Notes under the pieces: model-generated
Databases searched by the model: none
The model's input: the letters and a program-made list of their open reading frames with translations, nothing else
What the model was told of the DNA's origin: nothing
Program-made: the position numbers and the translations under genes
Shown: positions 57,892 to 64,000 of the stretch, in pieces
Layout of the letters: each line of letters starts with the position of its first letter
Numbering within the stretch: the first letter of the stretch is position 1
NCBI RefSeq assembly: GCF_002220095.1
Contig: NZ_CP022372.1
Coordinates: 1,398,501 to 1,462,500, forward strand
Direction: 5' to 3'
Source of the DNA: Bosea sp. AS-1
GTDB taxonomy: Bacteria; Pseudomonadota; Alphaproteobacteria; Rhizobiales; Beijerinckiaceae
DNA length: 64,000 bases

Positions 57892-57921
57892 AAAAGGGCG
57901 CCGCCCGAAGGTGGCGCCCTT
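57892..57921. terminator. terminator shared by convergent small gene and malate synthase
   Basis: The stem AAGGGCGCC/GGCGCCCTT (57894-57902/57913-57921) has an A-run at left. It suits the minus-strand malate synthase gene best and may also stop the plus-strand cluster. Confidence 0.7.
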
Positions 57922-57945
57922 GTCGAGTTCACACAGAACCGTCGG

Positions 57946-59553
<1,608 letters not shown>

Positions 59554-59857
59554 GAGCTTCCTCCTGAAAGGTTGGGATCATGTTCGCTTGAAATTGGCTT
59601 TTTCTAAATGCCGAAAAAATGATGATGACTTGTTCCTGTGTGGAATAAATATCGTCGATGACAAAAAGAGCGGGATTATGCACGTAACGGTTGTGTTTCC
59701 GGCGCGCCATAGCGCGGCATGACGCTGCGGAAGCCGATTTTGCATCAAAATGCGCAAATAGGTCTGACTTCCTCGAATCGGTTTTAGCAATTTGTAAGTT
59801 CCCGGCCCCAACGCTCGCCTCGTCGAATGTGCCAATTCGACCTGGGGTGACACAAGA
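59554..59857. promoter_or_regulatory. divergent intergenic region, aceB / TadG-like gene
   Basis: 304 bases, clearly A/T-richer than the surroundings, without a convincing ORF. It should hold the aceB promoter (runs such as CTTTTTCTAAATG and GGAATAAATATC near 59595-59655) and the TadG-like gene promoter. A TTTTGCAT-AAAATGCGCAAA patch at about 59738-59758 contains facing TTTGC/GCAAA arms. Confidence 0.45.
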
Positions 59858-61141
59858 ATGAACAAGCTCGGCTCCCTGCGTTTCCTGATGCGCCGGTTCA
59901 GGATGGACCAGCGCGGCAACGTCATGATGCTGTTCGGGCTCATGTTGGTGCCGCTGATGGGTTTCGTCGGCGTCGCTGTCGATTACTCGCGCGCCAGCAA
60001 CCTCCGGCAGGCGCTGAACGCCGCGATCGATTCCGCCGCGCTGATGGCGGCGCGCGATGCGCAAAAGCTTACGGATGACGAGGTCAAGGCGCGTGTCACG
60101 GCCTGGGTGAAGGATAATCTGCCGGCCGACGCGAAGAGCGAATTCGTCGATGCGACGGTGACCATCGACCGCCAGGCGCGCACGGTGAAGATCGTCGCGA
60201 ATGCGCAGATGCCGACGACCGTCACCCGTGTTCTCGGTTCCGACAAGCTCGACGTTTCCAGCACGAGCCAATCGACATGGGGAACGAACACGATCGAGCT
60301 GGCGCTGGTGCTCGATAATACGGGCTCCATGAAGGATAACGGCAAGATGACCGCGTTGAAGGCGGCCGCCAACGACCTGATCACGATTATGCAAAAGGCA
60401 ACGGATCCGACTGTGCCCGACCAGATTCGGATATCCATCGTTCCATTCTCGACGCGCGTGATCCTCGATACCAGCTTGAAGACAGCATCCTGGCTGCGCT
60501 GGGACCAGAAGACCTGCAGTAGCAACTGGCCCTATACCTGTACCACGATTACCAAGAACGCTTGGCAGGGCTGTGTAACGGATCGCGATAAATCCTACGA
60601 CACTAGCGACGGCGATGGTGCGACAACCAACGCGACAATGTATCCAGCCGACTTTTGCGACCAATACTCTCCGGCGACCCAGGCGAAGGTGCTGCCCCTG
60701 ACGAGCGACTGGGCGGCCCTGACAGCTCGTGTCAGTGCGATGCAACCAACAGGCGCGACGAACATCACAATCGGTGCGGTGTGGGGAATGGCTACGCTCA
60801 GCCCGAGCGATCCGTTCACTCAGGCCAAGCCGGCTTCGACGCCGCGTCTGAAGAAGTACATGATTCTCCTGACCGATGGCGACAACACGAAGAATCGTTG
60901 GGACGGCAACGGCTCAAGTCCCAGCCCTGCTGTTGATGACCGGACGACGCTCGCCTGCAACAACATCAAGACGGCCGGGGTCACCATTTACACGATCCGC
61001 GTCATGGATGGGAACGCGGCGCTGCTGCGTAACTGCGCGACGACCCCGAGCATGTATTACGAAGTGACGGCTGCGTCCCAGCTCAGTCCTATCTTCAAGG
61101 CGATCGCCAGCGAGATCAGCCAGGTCCGCCTGACGCAGTAA
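59858..61141 (+). CDS. TadG-like pilus-assembly protein with von Willebrand A domain
   Basis: 427 residues. An N-terminal TadE/G segment (QRGNVMMLFGLMLVPLMGFV) acts as membrane anchor or prepilin-like helix. The VWA domain has the MIDAS motif LVLDNTGSMKDNG and MILLTDGDNTKNRW. Several cysteines in the insertion about 205-270 (KTCSSNWPYTCTT) may form disulfides. No other tad gene is near. Its base composition is lower in G+C than its neighbours, hinting at transfer. The 3' end overlaps the HD gene by 26 bases. Confidence 0.82.
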   Translation: MNKLGSLRFLMRRFRMDQRGNVMMLFGLMLVPLMGFVGVAVDYSRASNLRQALNAAIDSAALMAARDAQKLTDDEVKARVTAWVKDNLPADAKSEFVDATVTIDRQARTVKIVANAQMPTTVTRVLGSDKLDVSSTSQSTWGTNTIELALVLDNTGSMKDNGKMTALKAAANDLITIMQKATDPTVPDQIRISIVPFSTRVILDTSLKTASWLRWDQKTCSSNWPYTCTTITKNAWQGCVTDRDKSYDTSDGDGATTNATMYPADFCDQYSPATQAKVLPLTSDWAALTARVSAMQPTGATNITIGAVWGMATLSPSDPFTQAKPASTPRLKKYMILLTDGDNTKNRWDGNGSSPSPAVDDRTTLACNNIKTAGVTIYTIRVMDGNAALLRNCATTPSMYYEVTAASQLSPIFKAIASEISQVRLTQ

Positions 61142-61739
61142 AGCCGGCGAGTTCGGCGAAGCGCGCCAGAAAGCGCGCCTGCGCCATCTCGGTGTCGAGT
61201 GGCTCCAGCCAGGCGAGTACGGCGGCCGGCAGCGCTTGCGGCCGGCCGAAGAACTTCAGCGCCTCCTCGCGGCCGAAGCCGGCGAGCTGCGTCGCCTCGA
61301 AAAAGGCTGCGATGGTATCGGCATCCTTGGTCCTCCGCTTCAGCATGGCGGGCGTCACCGCTGGCAAGCCGAAGCGCAGGTGGATCGCGGCGAGCAGGCG
61401 CAGTTCCACGCTCTTATAGGCATCGCCCATCACCACCTTGAACGGCGAGATCATGTCGCCGATGACGTATTCCGGCGCGTCGTGCAGCAGCGCCATTAAC
61501 CGCCAGGCGGCGCTCCAATCCGGATTGAGATGGCCGGCGATGGCCTCGACCAGCAGGCAGTGCTGAGCGACCGAGAAGGAGTGGGCGCCGCGCGTCTGGC
61601 CGTTCCAGCGGGCGACGCGGGCAAGGCCGTGGGCGATGTCCTCGATCTCGATATCGAGGGGCGAGGGGTCGAGCAGGTCGAGCCTTCGGCCCGAGAGCAT
61701 GCGCTGCCAGGCACGGGGTGGTTCGGGCTTGCGGGCCAT
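61116..61739 (-). CDS. HD-domain phosphohydrolase, YfbR-like
   Basis: 207 residues. The metal-binding His and the HD pair are in HSFSVAQHCLLVEAI and ALLHDAPEYVIGDMISPFK, with a later Asp in KDADTIAAFF. This is the arrangement of 5'-deoxynucleotidases of the YfbR type. ATG 61739 shares one base with the stop of tag upstream (TGATG). It ends inside the 3' end of the convergent TadG-like gene. Confidence 0.85.
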   Translation of the reverse strand: MARKPEPPRAWQRMLSGRRLDLLDPSPLDIEIEDIAHGLARVARWNGQTRGAHSFSVAQHCLLVEAIAGHLNPDWSAAWRLMALLHDAPEYVIGDMISPFKVVMGDAYKSVELRLLAAIHLRFGLPAVTPAMLKRRTKDADTIAAFFEATQLAGFGREEALKFFGRPQALPAAVLAWLEPLDTEMAQARFLARFAELAGFTASGGPG

Positions 61740-62383
61740 CAGGCAGCAGGGCGGCTGTCGCGCGCGAGCGCCGCGCATTCGCTCCAGCGGAAGCAGCCGG
61801 TGAGGTGGTCATTGACCAGACCGCAGGCCTCCATGAACGCGTAGACGATGGTCGGGCCGCAGAAGGTGAAGCCTGCCTTCTTCAGCTCCTTCGAGATCGC
61901 CTCCGACACCCTGGTCTGGGTCGGCACCTCGCCCTGCGTCCGATAGCTGTTCTGCAGCACGCGGCCATCGAGATGCTTCCAGAGGAAATCGGCGAAGGGT
62001 TCGCGTTCGCTCAGTTTCAGATAAGCTTGCGCGCTCTTGATCGTGCCCTCGATCTTGCCGCGATGGCGGATGATGCCGGGATCGGCGAGCAGGCGCTGGA
62101 CATCGGCCTCGGTGAAACGGGCGACCTTTTCCGGCTCGAACCCGGCAAAGCCGGCGCGGAACGCGTCGCGCTTCCTGAGGATGGTGATCCAGGACAGGCC
62201 GGCCTGGAAGCCATCGAGGATCAGCTTTTCCCAGAGCGCGCGGGAATCATATTCCGGCACACCCCATTCGGTGTCGTGATAGGCGAGATAGAGCGGATCG
62301 GTGCCGGGCCAGCGGCAGCGGAACTTGCCGTCGGGGCCCTGGATCGCGGTGCGTTCCTCGGTCAAGACAATCGCCTCGCTCAC
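61739..62383 (-). CDS. tag: DNA-3-methyladenine glycosylase I
   Basis: 214 residues. The zinc ligands are recognisable in [16 protein letters not shown] and the C-terminal [11 protein letters not shown]. The helix-hairpin-helix region is [20 protein letters not shown], with [20 protein letters not shown]. It removes 3-methyladenine from alkylated DNA. The start overlaps ygfZ by 4 bases and the stop touches the HD gene, so the three form one operon. Confidence 0.95.
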   Translation of the reverse strand: MSEAIVLTEERTAIQGPDGKFRCRWPGTDPLYLAYHDTEWGVPEYDSRALWEKLILDGFQAGLSWITILRKRDAFRAGFAGFEPEKVARFTEADVQRLLADPGIIRHRGKIEGTIKSAQAYLKLSEREPFADFLWKHLDGRVLQNSYRTQGEVPTQTRVSEAISKELKKAGFTFCGPTIVYAFMEACGLVNDHLTGCFRWSECAALARDSRPAA

Positions 62384-63279
62384 AGGGCAGCTCCCGCGGC
62401 GGCCCCGAAGCCCGGCTCGCCGGGGAAGGGGAAGCGGATGAAATCGGGCTTCTTCGCCAGATGGAAGGCGAGTCCGCCGCCGAGCGGTGTGTGTCCGGCT
62501 GCCGTGGCGTCGGCCAACCGGTCGAGCCTCAGCATCGCGAGTGCCTTGCCATTCGCGGTCGAGCCGATGGTGCCGAGCGGCTTGCCACCGGCCGTGGCCT
62601 CGGCGCCGGTTTCGGTGGCGATGCCGTCATCGAAGACGATCGGCACGACACGGGTGCGGGCCGTACCGCGGTGCTGCATGCGGGAGACGACCTCCTGACC
62701 GATATAGCAGCCCTTCTTGAAGGAAACGCCGCCGAGCTGGTCGAGCAGCGCCTCGTGCGGAAAGGTGTCGCCATAGGGGAAGTCGCGGCCGCCGGCGGGA
62801 ATGCCGAGCGCGATGCGGCGGGCGTGATAGGTCTCGGGCTCGGCATCGATGAGGCTGTCGATACCAGCGGCGTCGGCGATAGCGCGCTGCCCGAGTGCGG
62901 GCAGGCGCGGGTCCTCATAGACGAAGCCGGCCTCGGCCGGCAGCGGTGCGCCATCGGCAGAGGCGAGGACGGCGCTCGCCTCGGTCAGATCGTCGAGCGT
63001 CACCTTGGCGCGCAGCTTGTAGAGCTTCAGGCGTTTCATCAGATCGGCGGTCTGGAGCAGGGGCGTGTCGAGCAGGAAGCCGCCACCGTCTTCCACCGGC
63101 AGCGCGACGATGAAGAAATCGCAGATGATCTTGCCTTGCGGCGTCAGCAGCGCACCGTAGCCGGCCCGGCCCGGCGCCACCGCGTCCATCTCGTTGGTCA
63201 CGATGTTATCGAGGAAAGGGCGGGCATCCTCGCCGCTGACGCGGATGACGCCGCGGTCGATCAATCGGGTGGCGGACAT
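62380..63279 (-). CDS. ygfZ: folate-binding YgfZ-family protein
   Basis: 299 residues with a GcvT-like fold. The diagnostic motif [17 protein letters not shown] at about residue 185 contains the conserved cysteine. The N-terminal [20 protein letters not shown] is standard. YgfZ aids assembly or repair of iron-sulfur enzymes in a folate-dependent way. It is first in ygfZ-tag-HD and divergent from the dihydroorotase gene. Confidence 0.93.
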   Translation of the reverse strand: MSATRLIDRGVIRVSGEDARPFLDNIVTNEMDAVAPGRAGYGALLTPQGKIICDFFIVALPVEDGGGFLLDTPLLQTADLMKRLKLYKLRAKVTLDDLTEASAVLASADGAPLPAEAGFVYEDPRLPALGQRAIADAAGIDSLIDAEPETYHARRIALGIPAGGRDFPYGDTFPHEALLDQLGGVSFKKGCYIGQEVVSRMQHRGTARTRVVPIVFDDGIATETGAEATAGGKPLGTIGSTANGKALAMLRLDRLADATAAGHTPLGGGLAFHLAKKPDFIRFPFPGEPGFGAAAGAAL

Positions 63280-63428
63280 AGGCCGTTCCAGTTCTGGTTT
63301 CGGGTCGGGGTCTCGACAGCCGAAAAGGAGACGTTGGCGCCACCCGAAAGCTGTTTGGACTTCCGGGACGGCGCGTTGGCCGATAGGTAGGCTTCATCCC
63401 GTGTTTGCTCAACCTCCCGGAGACTGCC

Positions 63429-64000
63429 ATGCCCCAGACTTACGACGTCGTTCTCAAGGGCGGCACGGTGGTGAACCAGGATGGCCGCGTCGCGCGCGAT
63501 GTCGGCATCGTCGGCGGCAAGATCATGGCGCTGGGCGATCTCAGCCAAGCCTCGGCCGGGGAGGTGATCGATTGCACCGGCCTGCACATCCTGCCGGGCG
63601 TCATCGACAGCCAGGTGCATTTCCGCGAGCCGGGGCTCGACCACAAGGAGGATCTGGAGAGCGGCTCGCGCTCGGCCGCGCTCGGCGGGGTGACCTGCGT
63701 CTTCGAGATGCCGAACACGATTCCGCAGACGACCACCCCCGAGGCGCTGGCCGACAAGGTGAAACGCGGCAAGCACCGCATGCATTGCGACTTCGCCTTC
63801 TGGGTCGGCGGCACGCATGAGAACGCCGTCCATGTACCGGAGCTGGAACGGCTGCCGGGCGCGGCCGGCATCAAGGTGTTCATGGGCTCCTCCACCGGCG
63901 ACCTGCTGGTCGAAGACGACAAGGGCGTGGCCGAGATCCTGAAGCGGACGCGCCGGCGCGCCGCCTTCCATTCGGAAGACGAGACGATGCTGCGCGAGCG
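63429..64000 (+). CDS. pyrC: dihydroorotase (5' part; continues beyond window)
   Basis: 190 residues are visible. Amidohydrolase motifs are VVLKGGTVVNQDGRVARDVG and the metal site GVIDSQVHFREPGLDHKEDL. The first His-x-His is replaced by QVHF, as in several class I bacterial dihydroorotases. FEMPNTIPQTTTPEALADK follows. It cyclises carbamoyl-aspartate in pyrimidine synthesis; allantoinase or hydantoinase relatives are less likely given DHKEDLESGSRSAALGG. GGAG lies 7 bases before the ATG. The C-terminus lies outside the window. Confidence 0.85.
   Translation, partial: MPQTYDVVLKGGTVVNQDGRVARDVGIVGGKIMALGDLSQASAGEVIDCTGLHILPGVIDSQVHFREPGLDHKEDLESGSRSAALGGVTCVFEMPNTIPQTTTPEALADKVKRGKHRMHCDFAFWVGGTHENAVHVPELERLPGAAGIKVFMGSSTGDLLVEDDKGVAEILKRTRRRAAFHSEDETMLRE

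Overview
The window is chromosomal, high-G+C DNA of an alphaproteobacterium. The markers are those of Hyphomicrobiales (Rhizobiales): TrcR (DUF1013), an RcdA/DUF1465 protein, DUF1192, DUF4164-ZapA next to transketolase, a Calvin-type class II aldolase, Omp25/31-type porins and a TIGR00282 phosphoesterase. Boseaceae (Bosea) is my best guess for the family, from overall impression only. I see no tRNA, rRNA, insertion sequence, prophage or CRISPR array. The content is mostly housekeeping, with small accessory insertions.

Layout. 0-4.2 kb: cell-cycle regulators (trcR, rcdA-like), a quinone oxidoreductase and a probable suhB/mmgR-family sRNA. 4.2-9.8 kb: rpmE, an MsbA-like ABC exporter, then an ion-driven MotA-like/OmpA-domain pair with a small cytochrome c, and an inositol monophosphatase. 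9.9-19 kb: a central-carbon run on the minus strand (tkt, gap, a membrane protein, pgk, fba), followed downstream by benE-thiE-Sel1 genes joined by 4-bp overlaps. 19.2-41.3 kb: zapA, then pal, an ArsR cassette, tolB-tolA-tolR-tolQ, DUF2852/TetR, ybgC, ruvB-GNAT-ruvA-ruvC, a TauE permease, yebC, a ymdB-like gene, ygfA and 6S RNA on one side, and cpoB-tilS-ftsH-glmM on the other. 41.4-49.5 kb: idnO/idnD (idonate/gluconate), a lone phnM, fhs, a GST-haloacid dehalogenase pair and gpmI. 49.5-57.9 kb: two outer-membrane proteins, frmR-frmA-fghA for glutathione-dependent formaldehyde oxidation, a Nudix hydrolase, a DUF3616 protein, and a three-gene cluster around a DapA-fold protein that lacks its catalytic lysine. 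57.9-64 kb: malate synthase, a TadG-like von Willebrand protein, the ygfZ-tag-HD operon and the start of a dihydroorotase gene.

The most striking structural feature is that the order from zapA to cpoB is explained by one inversion of about 15.6 kb. Flipping the segment from just after zapA to just before cpoB restores the usual order zapA - 6S RNA - ygfA - ymdB-like - yebC - ruvCAB - ybgC - tolQRAB - pal - cpoB - tilS - ftsH - glmM. The most unusual gene is the DapA-like protein at 56.7 kb, in which the Schiff-base lysine, the proton-relay tyrosine and the threonine pair are all replaced. It is flanked by two small proteins on the same strand. Other accessory pieces are an acetyltransferase gene coupled inside ruvA-ruvB, an ArsR-SRPBCC-membrane protein cassette with a tandem operator between tolB and pal, and a TetR/DUF2852 pair with two clear dyads between ybgC and tolQ.

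Functionally the window links envelope integrity (Tol-Pal, CpoB, FtsH, GlmM, 6S RNA), the lower half of sugar metabolism, and C1 chemistry (fhs, FrmA/FghA, ygfA).
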